The notes under the pieces were generated by a model. The model was not told the DNA's origin, ran no database searches, and saw only the letters and a program-made list of their open reading frames with translations. Below are positions 8,223-14,599 of a stretch of DNA of 32,212 bases, one piece after another. This stretch comes from Sulfurovum sp. (lineage in GTDB: Bacteria > Campylobacterota > Campylobacteria > Campylobacterales > Sulfurovaceae), in NCBI GenBank assembly GCA_027071315.1, contig JALSUP010000079.1:1-32212 (forward strand), given 5' to 3'. Made by a program: the position numbers and the translations under genes. The first letter of the stretch is position 1. Each line of letters begins with the position of its first letter.

Positions 8223-8462
8223 ATGAAACTGAAACTTGCTAGGACCACACTGAAAGCAAAACCAAAAACGATTGAGTTGAAAAAACTCGAAGATGAACTA
8301 GCAAACAGATCTATATTCTATTTCGATAAAGACAATTCACACAAAGAGCTTAAAGAGTTGATCGAGCACTTTGAAGAGAAAGGTTACTCTGTTTATATGC
8401 GTGAAGTCAAATACGGACTTGATGACAACGAGTATATCTATGAAGTACACATCATAGCCTAA
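8223..8462 (+). CDS. HP0268-like small protein (possible nuclease)
   Basis: 79 residues beginning M-K-L-K-L-A-R-T, with I-F-Y-F-D-K and a C-terminal E-Y-I-Y-E-V-H-I-I strand. From memory this pattern matches Helicobacter pylori HP0268, a small alpha/beta protein reported as a DNA-nicking and RNA-cleaving nuclease. That gene also lies directly before the miaB orthologue (HP0269) and a DUF374 gene (HP0270), the same order as here. The gap to miaB is 13 bp. Family membership is recalled rather than searched; nuclease activity in this organism is inference. Confidence 0.8.
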   Translation: MKLKLARTTLKAKPKTIELKKLEDELANRSIFYFDKDNSHKELKELIEHFEEKGYSVYMREVKYGLDDNEYIYEVHIIA

Positions 8463-8475
8463 GGCGCGGCCGTAC

Positions 8476-9771
8476 TTGAAAAAATTATTTATTGAAACAC
8501 TTGGTTGTGCGATGAATGTTCGGGACTCTGAACATATGATCGCCGAGTTGAACCAAAAAGAACCCTACGAACTTACCGAAGAACTTTCCGAAGCCGACCT
8601 TATTATTATCAATACCTGCTCTGTGCGTGAAAAACCTGTGGCTAAACTTTTTTCTGAGATCGGTGTGTTCAACAAACGTAAAAAAGAGGGTGCCAAGATC
8701 GGTGTGGCAGGGTGTACGGCCAGTCACCTTGGAAAAGACATTATTAAAAGAGCTCCTTCTGTCGATTTTGTCATCGGTGCAAGAAATGTTTCTAAAATTA
8801 CGCAAGTGGTAGACAAAAAACATGCAGTAGAAGTGGACACAGACTTTGACGAAAGTACTTACGCATTCGGTGAGTACAGAACAAATCCTTTTAAAGCCAT
8901 GGTGAACATTTCCATAGGCTGCGACAAGTCATGTACCTTCTGTATTGTCCCTGCCACACGTGGTGATGAAATCTCCATCCCTTCAGACCTTTTAGTCCAG
9001 GAAATTACTAAAGCTGTCAACACTGGTGCCAAAGAGGTGATGCTTCTTGGTCAAAACGTCAATAATTACGGAAGACGTTTTGGTGGTACCGATGAGAAGA
9101 TGGACTTTACAGGACTCTTGCGTAAGATTTCCAAGATCGATGGTTTGGAGCGTATCCGATTTACCTCTCCCCACCCTTTGCATATGGATGATGCCTTCAT
9201 AGAAGAGTTCGCTTCCAATCCGAAGATCTGCAAGCAGATCCATGTACCGCTGCAGAGTGGTTCAACAGAACTGCTTAAAGCTATGAAACGCGGGTACACC
9301 AAAGAGAACTTTATTAATCGCTGTGAAAAGATCCGCGCACTCTGTCCGGAAGCGACCATCTCAAGCGATATTATCGTTGGCTTCCCCGGTGAGAGTGATG
9401 CAGATTTTGCAGATACTATGGATGTGCTTGAAAAAGTACGTTTTGAGCAGTTGTTTTCATTTAAGTACTCTCCGAGACCGCACACAGAAGCTGCCGAGTT
9501 TGAAGCACAGATCGATAATACTTTGTCAGGTGCACGTTTGACAAAGTTACAGGCACGTCACACAGAAATATTGGATGAGATCATGGATGCCCAACTGGGT
9601 ACTGTTCATCACGTCTATTTTGATGAATTGAAATCCAACGGAAGAGTTTCAGGACGTTCTGATGATGGTAAGTTGGTCTTTGTGGAAGGCTCAGAAGAGT
9701 TACTCGGACAAATCGTGCCTGTAAAGATCGTTAAGACCTCACGGGGTGCACTTGATGGTGTGCTCATCTAA
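8476..9771 (+). CDS. miaB: tRNA-2-methylthio-N6-adenosine synthase MiaB
   Basis: Radical-SAM methylthiotransferase modifying isopentenyl-A37 of tRNAs that read UNN codons. The UPF0004 domain supplies Cys11, Cys48 and Cys80 for one [4Fe-4S] cluster. The radical-SAM C-x3-C-x2-C motif is Cys149, Cys153 and Cys156. A C-terminal TRAM domain ends the protein. The start is TTG, fixed by the conserved beginning [10 protein letters not shown]. The ribosome-binding site is poor, with a GC-rich GGCGCGGCCG spacer after the preceding stop, so translation may be coupled. Its paralogue rimO is also in this window. Confidence 0.97.
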   Translation: MKKLFIETLGCAMNVRDSEHMIAELNQKEPYELTEELSEADLIIINTCSVREKPVAKLFSEIGVFNKRKKEGAKIGVAGCTASHLGKDIIKRAPSVDFVIGARNVSKITQVVDKKHAVEVDTDFDESTYAFGEYRTNPFKAMVNISIGCDKSCTFCIVPATRGDEISIPSDLLVQEITKAVNTGAKEVMLLGQNVNNYGRRFGGTDEKMDFTGLLRKISKIDGLERIRFTSPHPLHMDDAFIEEFASNPKICKQIHVPLQSGSTELLKAMKRGYTKENFINRCEKIRALCPEATISSDIIVGFPGESDADFADTMDVLEKVRFEQLFSFKYSPRPHTEAAEFEAQIDNTLSGARLTKLQARHTEILDEIMDAQLGTVHHVYFDELKSNGRVSGRSDDGKLVFVEGSEELLGQIVPVKIVKTSRGALDGVLI

Positions 9772-9777
9772 GTCACG

Positions 9778-10407
9778 ATGAAACAGTTTTTAAGAGGAGT
9801 GGGGCAAGTGGTTGTTCCTCCTGTTATTTATGTTTTGATGCGTTTTATCTGGTATACCTCGACTAAAAAATTCCACTATATCACAGAAATAGGCGAAGAG
9901 CAGCACGTATGTGTCTGCTGGCACAATGAACTGCTCATGTCTCCTCAAGCCTATAGACATATTCATAAAAAGCAGCCTGCTTCTGCTATTATCTCTTCTC
10001 ATTTTGATGGTTCTTTAATTGCTTCTACGTTGAATATGCTGGGTATTCGGCCTTTACGGGGGTCCAGTAAAAAAGGTGCCAGACAAGTCTTGCTGCAAGC
10101 ATTTAAAAGTATTAAAAGTGGCGAAGAAGTATTGATCACCCCAGATGGTCCAAGAGGACCGAGACACTCTATGTCTGATGGTGCTGTGGGGATTGCCTTG
10201 AAAAGTAAGCTACCCATCTTTGTGATGAACTATAAAACAGAAAAGTTTTGGCAACTGGGAAGTTGGGATCGTTTTGTCATTCCCAAACCATTTACGCACA
10301 TAGATTTTTATATTCAAAGTATTTCTCTTGACGGTATGACACTTGAAGAGGCAAAAATCTATCTCTCTCAAAAGATGTTGGAAAATACAATTGAACCCTC
10401 TGATTAG
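9778..10407 (+). CDS. DUF374 lysophospholipid-acyltransferase-like protein
   Basis: A 209-aa membrane-associated member of the LPLAT superfamily. An N-terminal hydrophobic segment is at about residues 9-27. The acyltransferase H-x4-D-like motif appears as S-H-F-D-G-S-L-I-A (about 78-86), followed by R-G-S-S and the T-P-D-G-P-R-G-P-R motif (about 121-129), both typical of DUF374. Acyl donor and acceptor are unknown; a role in envelope lipid synthesis is inferred from the superfamily. It starts 6 bp after miaB, matching the order in Helicobacter. Confidence 0.85.
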   Translation: MKQFLRGVGQVVVPPVIYVLMRFIWYTSTKKFHYITEIGEEQHVCVCWHNELLMSPQAYRHIHKKQPASAIISSHFDGSLIASTLNMLGIRPLRGSSKKGARQVLLQAFKSIKSGEEVLITPDGPRGPRHSMSDGAVGIALKSKLPIFVMNYKTEKFWQLGSWDRFVIPKPFTHIDFYIQSISLDGMTLEEAKIYLSQKMLENTIEPSD

Positions 10408-10422
10408 CCTAGACGTTCAATT

Positions 10423-10444
10423 GTAGGGTTGGCTTCAGCCGACC
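10423..10444 (+). repeat. REP-like hairpin with GTAG foot
   Basis: GTAG followed by GGTTGGCT-TC-AGCCGACC, an 8-bp stem with one G-T pair. It fills most of the 65-bp gap between the DUF374 gene and the recombinase gene. Confidence 0.65.
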
Positions 10445-10472
10445 AAAAAATTAAGCCCCAAAGGAAAGTCCC

Positions 10473-11306
10473 ATGAAAGAGAAACTTCAAACTTACTCTG
10501 AAGATTTTCTCGACTATCTTTATGATGTCAGAGGCTACTCCGAAACGTCCATTATTACCTATGAAATTGCCCTGCGTCAAATGATGGACGTGAGCCATTT
10601 TTACGAAGAGGAGGGCATGTGGATTTTAGACATTACCCCTTTTCGTTTCAGCATTGTTAAAAATGCCAAAAAAACCATTGTGAAAAAACTCTCTGCTGTT
10701 CGCTCTTTTGTAAAGTACCTGGAGGACCAATGCCACCTGAGTATTAAAGTCATCTCAGATGAGTCTATTAAAGTACCTCAGAGTCTCCCTAAACCCATTG
10801 AAGAGAAGTATATTAGAGAAGTCTTAGATACGGCAAAAATGGAAGAGAAGCTCATTGTGGCTATGTTATATGGTCTGGGGTTGCGTATCTCCGAATTGAG
10901 TGGATTGAGGCTTGAAGATATTAAAGGTAAGTGGGTGCAGGTACATGGAAAAGGAAATAAGGTCAGAGAGCTACCGTTACTGGATGACCTTCAAACTTTA
11001 ATTGCACGCTATATTACTCAATACAGCCCTAAAAAGTACCTTTTTGAAAAAGGGAATGCTCCCATGAATGCTGCCCAGTTACGCTATAAGCTGACAAAAC
11101 TTTTTAAAGATGCCGGACTGAAAGTAACACCCCACCAGTTAAGACACTCTTTCGCCACCCATTTGTTGAATCACGGTGCCAGAATCGCTGATGTGAGTGA
11201 ACTCTTGGGACATGAAACCATGGCAACGACACAGGTGTATACCAAGTTAGGTTCAGTGAAAAAGATGCAGGAATATATGAAGGCACATCCTTTGGCAAGC
11301 AAATGA
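10473..11306 (+). CDS. xerH: Tyrosine recombinase, XerH type
   Basis: Site-specific recombinase of the Xer family. Campylobacterota use a single XerH acting at difH to resolve chromosome dimers. The N-terminal SAM-like DNA-binding domain covers about residues 1-95. Catalytic residues are Arg138 (G-L-R-I-S-E), Lys160 (H-G-K-G-N-K), His221 and Arg224 (H-Q-L-R-H-S-F-A-T-H), His247 (L-G-H-E-T) and the nucleophile Tyr256 (V-Y-T-K-L). The catalytic set is complete. At 277 aa it is shorter than classical XerD. It could be a plain XerC/D relative; the XerH name rests on lineage. No dif site was recognised nearby. Confidence 0.85.
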   Translation: MKEKLQTYSEDFLDYLYDVRGYSETSIITYEIALRQMMDVSHFYEEEGMWILDITPFRFSIVKNAKKTIVKKLSAVRSFVKYLEDQCHLSIKVISDESIKVPQSLPKPIEEKYIREVLDTAKMEEKLIVAMLYGLGLRISELSGLRLEDIKGKWVQVHGKGNKVRELPLLDDLQTLIARYITQYSPKKYLFEKGNAPMNAAQLRYKLTKLFKDAGLKVTPHQLRHSFATHLLNHGARIADVSELLGHETMATTQVYTKLGSVKKMQEYMKAHPLASK

Positions 11307-11319
11307 TACATTGTTTCGC

Positions 11320-11341
11320 GTAGGGTGCGTAATCACGCACC
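11320..11341 (+). repeat. REP-like hairpin, left member of an inverted pair
   Basis: GTAG then GGTGCGT-AATC-ACGCACC, a perfect 7-bp stem, preceded by CGC. It lies 13 bp after the recombinase stop and faces the copy at 11394-11415. Confidence 0.75.
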
Positions 11342-11393
11342 ACATAATCAAATATGCATCAGATAAAACATATGCCGAAAGGACAAACAAAAA

Positions 11394-11415
11394 GGTGCGT
11401 GACTACGCACCCTAC
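11394..11415 (-). repeat. REP-like hairpin, right member of an inverted pair
   Basis: On the minus strand GTAG then GGTGCGT-AGTC-ACGCACC, a perfect 7-bp stem identical to its partner except in the loop. The TAG within the GTAG foot is the stop codon of tilS. Two REPs in opposite orientation about 50 bp apart make a BIME-like pair between convergent genes. Confidence 0.75.
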
Positions 11416-12404
11416 GCGGGAAGATTGCGCGGGTCTATACCTTCCTGAAAACAATACGCTCTTATTTTACTGGGAATTTTTTGAATCCGGCATTTTTCTT
11501 TAAATTTTTTAGGCATGACGATATCTAGATACGGTGCAATATAAATAAATTCCCCCTGTCTCTCAATTGCCCACTCCTCACCGATCACCAGTGAATCTTC
11601 TTTGCCAATTTCTTCTCTCTGTGAAGCAGATAGCAGATAGCCTAAATTTTTTAAGGCAAGGTCTATAGCTTTTGTCTTGCTCTCTTGTGTGTACAGTTTA
11701 ATAATACGTAATTGCTTTTCACTATAAATGACTTCAAACCCTTTTTCCAATATGGCTTTATCATTTCTAATATACTCAAAACTACGAGCGATCCCTTCTT
11801 TAAATTCAGTGATCAAAGGATCGGAAAACGTTTTTCTGAAACGGTTGCGTTCATACTTTTCATTACTGTTGCTTTCATCTATAAAATAGGGATGTTCATG
11901 AGCTTTCAGATATTCAACTAACTCTTCTTTGCTGTAGGGTAAAAGTGGGCGTATAAGAGTATACCCCTCTCGCTGACTGACCTCTTCAAGTCCAAGGAGT
12001 TCTGACACCCCTGCACCTTTGGTCAAACGCATTAGAAACCATTCCAGCTGGTCATTGAGTTGATGAGCTGTCAGCAGCGTGTTGTAGCCCTGTGTTTTGA
12101 TCAGGTCTTCAAAATACTTATAACGAAAATTACGGGCATTCTGCTCAAAGTGGGAGGTGAATTTGGGTGCTTTGACTGTATGACAGGTCAAATGATGTTT
12201 TTTTGCCAGGGCATAAGCATGTTCTTCTTCTCTATCTGAATTTTCTCGGGTTCCATAATTCACTAAAGCGATGTCAAAAGGGATCTTATTTTCTAAAAGT
12301 AAAAAGAAAAGGGCAGAGGAATCTATTCCTGCTGAGAATGCAAGGAGATTCTTTTTTTGAATGAGAAATGAGAAATGAGAAATGAGAAATTTTTTATTTA
12401 GCAT
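11412..12404 (-). CDS. tilS: tRNA(Ile)-lysidine synthetase
   Basis: Converts C34 of tRNA-Ile(CAU) to lysidine so that it reads AUA. The N-type ATP pyrophosphatase loop is seen as L-A-F-S-A-G-I-D-S-S (residues 21-30). Its second position is Ala where the family has S-G-G-x-D-S. The T-A-H-Q-L-N-D-Q-L-E motif and the R-N-x-x-R motif are present. At 330 aa it is the short form lacking the full E. coli C-terminal domain. The N-terminus (residues 6-14) is encoded by heptanucleotide repeats plus an A7 run. It overlaps the S23 gene by 11 bp, and its stop lies in a REP. Confidence 0.93.
   Translation of the reverse strand: MLNKKFLISHFSFLIQKKNLLAFSAGIDSSALFFLLLENKIPFDIALVNYGTRENSDREEEHAYALAKKHHLTCHTVKAPKFTSHFEQNARNFRYKYFEDLIKTQGYNTLLTAHQLNDQLEWFLMRLTKGAGVSELLGLEEVSQREGYTLIRPLLPYSKEELVEYLKAHEHPYFIDESNSNEKYERNRFRKTFSDPLITEFKEGIARSFEYIRNDKAILEKGFEVIYSEKQLRIIKLYTQESKTKAIDLALKNLGYLLSASQREEIGKEDSLVIGEEWAIERQGEFIYIAPYLDIVMPKKFKEKCRIQKIPSKIRAYCFQEGIDPRNLPA
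12361..12388 (+). repeat. Heptanucleotide array ATGAGAA x4
   Basis: Four perfect tandem copies of ATGAGAA on the plus strand (TTCTCAT in tilS sense) encode part of the TilS N-terminus. The unit is 7 bp, so a change in copy number would shift the tilS frame. The same heptad, in opposite orientation and degenerate, is on the other side of the S23 gene. Confidence 0.9.
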
Positions 12405-12753
12405 GGTTCTTTTTAGCTGTTTTGGTAGAAGAGACGAGTAATCGTATTAATGTTTCAATATCTGGGAGAATGTTTTGGAACATGTCTTGTGTAATATAGT
12501 CTGACTGAGCCAATAATTTTAGCCAATATCTTGTTTCATTTGCTTCTTTTAAAGCAACATACATCTTGTTAATAAAATCTGCTCTTGATTGGGCAAATTC
12601 AGCCTCTGAGATTAGTGCACCAATTGCTGTGCCAGAGCGTAGTACCTGTTTTGAAAGTACATACTCTTTTTTTTCTATTGTGAGATATTTGTAAAGTTTA
12701 ACGATCCTTAGGGAAAACTCAAAACTTTTTGATGTCAGTACATCATTTCTCAT
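12394..12753 (-). CDS. Four-helix-bundle protein of the S23 / rRNA intervening-sequence family
   Basis: This 119-aa protein has the pattern of the S23-type four-helix-bundle family: an N-terminal S-F-E-F-S-L-R-I-V-K-L-Y-K-Y-L stretch, then S-K-Q-V-L-R-S-G-T-A-I-G-A-L-I-S-E-A and A-L-K-E-A-N-E-T-R-Y-W-L. Such genes were first seen inside 23S rRNA intervening sequences and also occur singly across genomes. They are related to the Avd accessory protein of diversity-generating retroelements. The function is unknown. Inverted heptad repeats flank it, and it sits between rimO and tilS, which are adjacent in Campylobacter, so it looks like an inserted cassette. Confidence 0.88.
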   Translation of the reverse strand: MRNDVLTSKSFEFSLRIVKLYKYLTIEKKEYVLSKQVLRSGTAIGALISEAEFAQSRADFINKMYVALKEANETRYWLKLLAQSDYITQDMFQNILPDIETLIRLLVSSTKTAKKNHAK

Positions 12754-12777
12754 CTCTCATTTCTCACTTTTCATTTA
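12743..12777 (-). repeat. Degenerate heptanucleotide array, inverted relative to the tilS array
   Basis: Plus-strand units TCATTTC, TCATCTC, TCATTTC, TCACTTT and TCATTTA are tandem heptads. They span the last codons of rimO, its TGA stop (12764-12766) and the ATG of the S23 gene. The unit is the reverse complement of the heptad at 12361-12388. Confidence 0.75.
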
Positions 12778-14077
12778 CTAGTGTAGCCAACAGTTGCGTC
12801 CCAACTAACTCCGTAATCTTCGCTTCATAGACTTTCCCATACTCAACCGGAAGATCTGAAGTGTCGTTAATGAAGATCTCTCCATCTATGTCTACTGCCC
12901 AGTTGAGTGGTCTGGCTGAGAGTAGGTATTCGTGTTCATCACTCTCTCCATCTATCACCAGTTGTACTGTCTGTCCAACCATAGTTTCTAAGGAGTTCAA
13001 TGTAGAAGACTCTGCAATCTCACCGAGTCTGTCAGCTCTTACATCAATGACATCCTGAGAGATCTGCTCCATGTTGTAAGCTGTAGTGGTCTCTTCATTG
13101 GAGTAGTGGAAAGTGTTGAAACGGTCAAAGCCGAACTTCTCCATGAATGTACAGAGTTTTTTAAAGCTCTCTTCGCTCTCTCCCGGGTGTCCGGCAATGA
13201 CTGAAGTACGTAAAAAGGCATTGGGCTTACTTTTCATGTGTCTAAGAAGTGCAATGGTCTTCTCTTCTCCAAAACCGCGTTTCATTGTTTTGAGTACAGA
13301 GTCTTCTATGTGTTGTATAGGCATATCATAATACGTTTGGAATACCTGAGAATCAGCAATGTCATCAATGAGTTCAAAGGTGGTAGTACTTGGGTAAAGG
13401 TATAAAATACGTGCAGAACGTACACCATCAATAGCCTCTACAGCTTTTATGAGATCACGCAGTCCGTCTTTCAGGTCCATATCTCTTCCATAGCTTGAGG
13501 AGTCCTGGGAAATGAAAGAGAAGTCATGGAATCCCTGGGATGCAAGGTTCTCAACTTCTTTGACGATGGAAGAGAGAGAACGGGAATGCAGTTTTCCTTT
13601 AAAGCTTGGAATGGCACAAAAAGAACAGGTCTGGTTACACCCTTCCGCTATTTTGATGTAGGCGTGGTAGTTGGAACCTGTGATCACACGGCCGGAAGAC
13701 TCTGTTGCCAAGTAGACTTCCGGAGAGAAGGTACTCTGTTTGGAAGCAATGAGTTCATCGATCTTCTCATAGTCCCCCACACCGGTAAAGATGTCTATCT
13801 CCGGCATGTCTGCCTGCAACTCTTCTTTGTAACGTTCAGTTAGACAACCGCTCATCACTAAAATGGAGTTCTCCTTACGTGCATCATGCAGGTTCAGTAC
13901 AGTATTGATGCTCTCTTCTTTGGCAGCATCAATGAATCCGCAGGTGTTGACAATGATCACATCTGCTTCTGTATTGTCATCGGTAATTTCATACTCTTTG
14001 AGACGTCCGAGCATCACTTCGGAGTCAACGAGGTTTTTGGTGCAGCCGAGGCTTACGAGGTGTAGTTTTTTGGTCAT
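12764..14077 (-). CDS. rimO: Ribosomal protein S12 methylthiotransferase RimO
   Basis: Radical-SAM methylthiotransferase acting on the conserved Asp of ribosomal protein S12. UPF0004 cysteines are Cys12, Cys46 and Cys78; the radical-SAM motif is Cys147-x3-Cys151-x2-Cys154. The I-K-I-A-E-G-C-N-Q-x-C-S-F-C and P-S-F-K-G-K motifs separate RimO from MiaB, and a C-terminal TRAM domain follows. I prefer the ATG at 14077 (M-T-K-K-L-H-L-V-S-L-G-C), with GGAAAG upstream and the usual family start. An ATG at 14095 would add six residues and overlap the toxin remnant. Its last codons lie in a heptad-repeat array. Confidence 0.95.
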   Translation of the reverse strand: MTKKLHLVSLGCTKNLVDSEVMLGRLKEYEITDDNTEADVIIVNTCGFIDAAKEESINTVLNLHDARKENSILVMSGCLTERYKEELQADMPEIDIFTGVGDYEKIDELIASKQSTFSPEVYLATESSGRVITGSNYHAYIKIAEGCNQTCSFCAIPSFKGKLHSRSLSSIVKEVENLASQGFHDFSFISQDSSSYGRDMDLKDGLRDLIKAVEAIDGVRSARILYLYPSTTTFELIDDIADSQVFQTYYDMPIQHIEDSVLKTMKRGFGEEKTIALLRHMKSKPNAFLRTSVIAGHPGESEESFKKLCTFMEKFGFDRFNTFHYSNEETTTAYNMEQISQDVIDVRADRLGEIAESSTLNSLETMVGQTVQLVIDGESDEHEYLLSARPLNWAVDIDGEIFINDTSDLPVEYGKVYEAKITELVGTQLLATLVNEK

Positions 14078-14082
14078 AGTGT

Positions 14083-14201
14083 TTAGTCTTTCCATTGGTT
14101 TTGATTGAAGATATCGAGTATTACGATGGTCTCTTTTTCTGTGTCAATAATGTAACAGTTTGCAGTTCTTCATTGAATCTTTTAGATTTTATTAAAATCA
14201 T
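14083..14201 (-). pseudogene. Remnant of a RelE/ParE-family toxin gene (internal deletion and frameshift)
   Basis: An ATG overlapping the antitoxin stop (ATGA) opens M-I-L-I-K-S-K-R-F-N-E-E-L-Q, a typical RelE/ParE start, but this frame stops at 14121. A second frame, 14163-14083, reads C-Y-I-I-D-T-E-K-E-T-I-V-I-L-D-I-F-N-Q, the usual C-terminal strand of such toxins (Y-x-I-D-x-E...I-x-I-L-D-I-F). Intact toxins have about 90-100 residues; only about 14 N-terminal and 25 C-terminal codons remain, in different frames. I read this as an internal deletion of roughly 150-180 bp. It ends 5 bp before the rimO ATG. Confidence 0.75.
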
Positions 14202-14443
14202 ATCTTTTCTAAAATATCTTTTCTTATATTGTCTAAGCCATCATGAAATGCCTGTGTTTCCAAGGAGCCATTTTTATAATCTCTTATTCGGTTTTCTATT
14301 TCGGTATTCAATGTCGTATTGTCATTGTCTTTTTGCTTATAAAAATCAAATAGTTGATAGAGTGCATCTTTCACATTAGGGGTGTGAAATTCTTGTTTGA
14401 GGTTCTCTATAAAGTGTTTATCGACATCAATGGTAAGTTGCAT
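14198..14443 (-). CDS. Putative antitoxin of a decayed RelE/ParE-type module
   Basis: This 81-aa protein starts with a short beta-strand, M-Q-L-T-I-D-V-D, followed by helices, a layout found in RelB/ParD-like antitoxins that dimerise and bind their own promoter. The C-terminal half is strongly charged. I do not recognise a named family. The toxin call next door, the 4-base ATGA overlap and the gene size support the antitoxin role. AAAGGA precedes the ATG and TATAAT lies upstream. Since the toxin is broken, the gene may be an orphan serving only as leader for rimO. Confidence 0.65.
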   Translation of the reverse strand: MQLTIDVDKHFIENLKQEFHTPNVKDALYQLFDFYKQKDNDNTTLNTEIENRIRDYKNGSLETQAFHDGLDNIRKDILEKI

Positions 14444-14471
14444 AAATTATCCTTTATTGGATTTTTGTAGC

Positions 14472-14477
14472 ATTATA
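14472..14477 (-). promoter_or_regulatory. Probable -10 of the antitoxin-rimO transcription unit
   Basis: TATAAT on the minus strand lies 29 bp upstream of the antitoxin ATG. No other promoter-like sequence was noticed between it and rimO. Confidence 0.5.
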
Positions 14478-14537
14478 GCATAAATGCCTATTTTGATGAT
14501 TTTGGAAAGATGAAAAATGTAAGGGAAGAGGGGGTAT

Positions 14538-14573
14538 AAAAAAGAGTAGAGTCAGGCAAAAAGCCTGAACTCT
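14538..14573 (-). terminator. Intrinsic terminator of the porin gene
   Basis: On the minus strand a stem of about 10 bp (AGAGT-TCAGGC / GCCTG-ACTCT, one bulge) with a TTTTT loop is followed by ACTCTTTTTT. A second hairpin, 14580-14600, with arms around TTTAAA, abuts the porin stop codon and may protect the mRNA 3' end. Confidence 0.75.
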
Positions 14574-14599
14574 AAAGAAGGGACTGTTTAAAACAGTTC

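Noticed and set aside
10408-10472. difH recombination site next to the XerH gene
   Set aside because: The gap is filled by a REP-like hairpin, and I see no XerH-type 40-bp site.
14077-14095. Longer RimO starting M-E-R-L-N-T-M
   Set aside because: The extra residues overlap the toxin remnant and have no family counterpart; the downstream ATG has GGAAAG and the expected family start.
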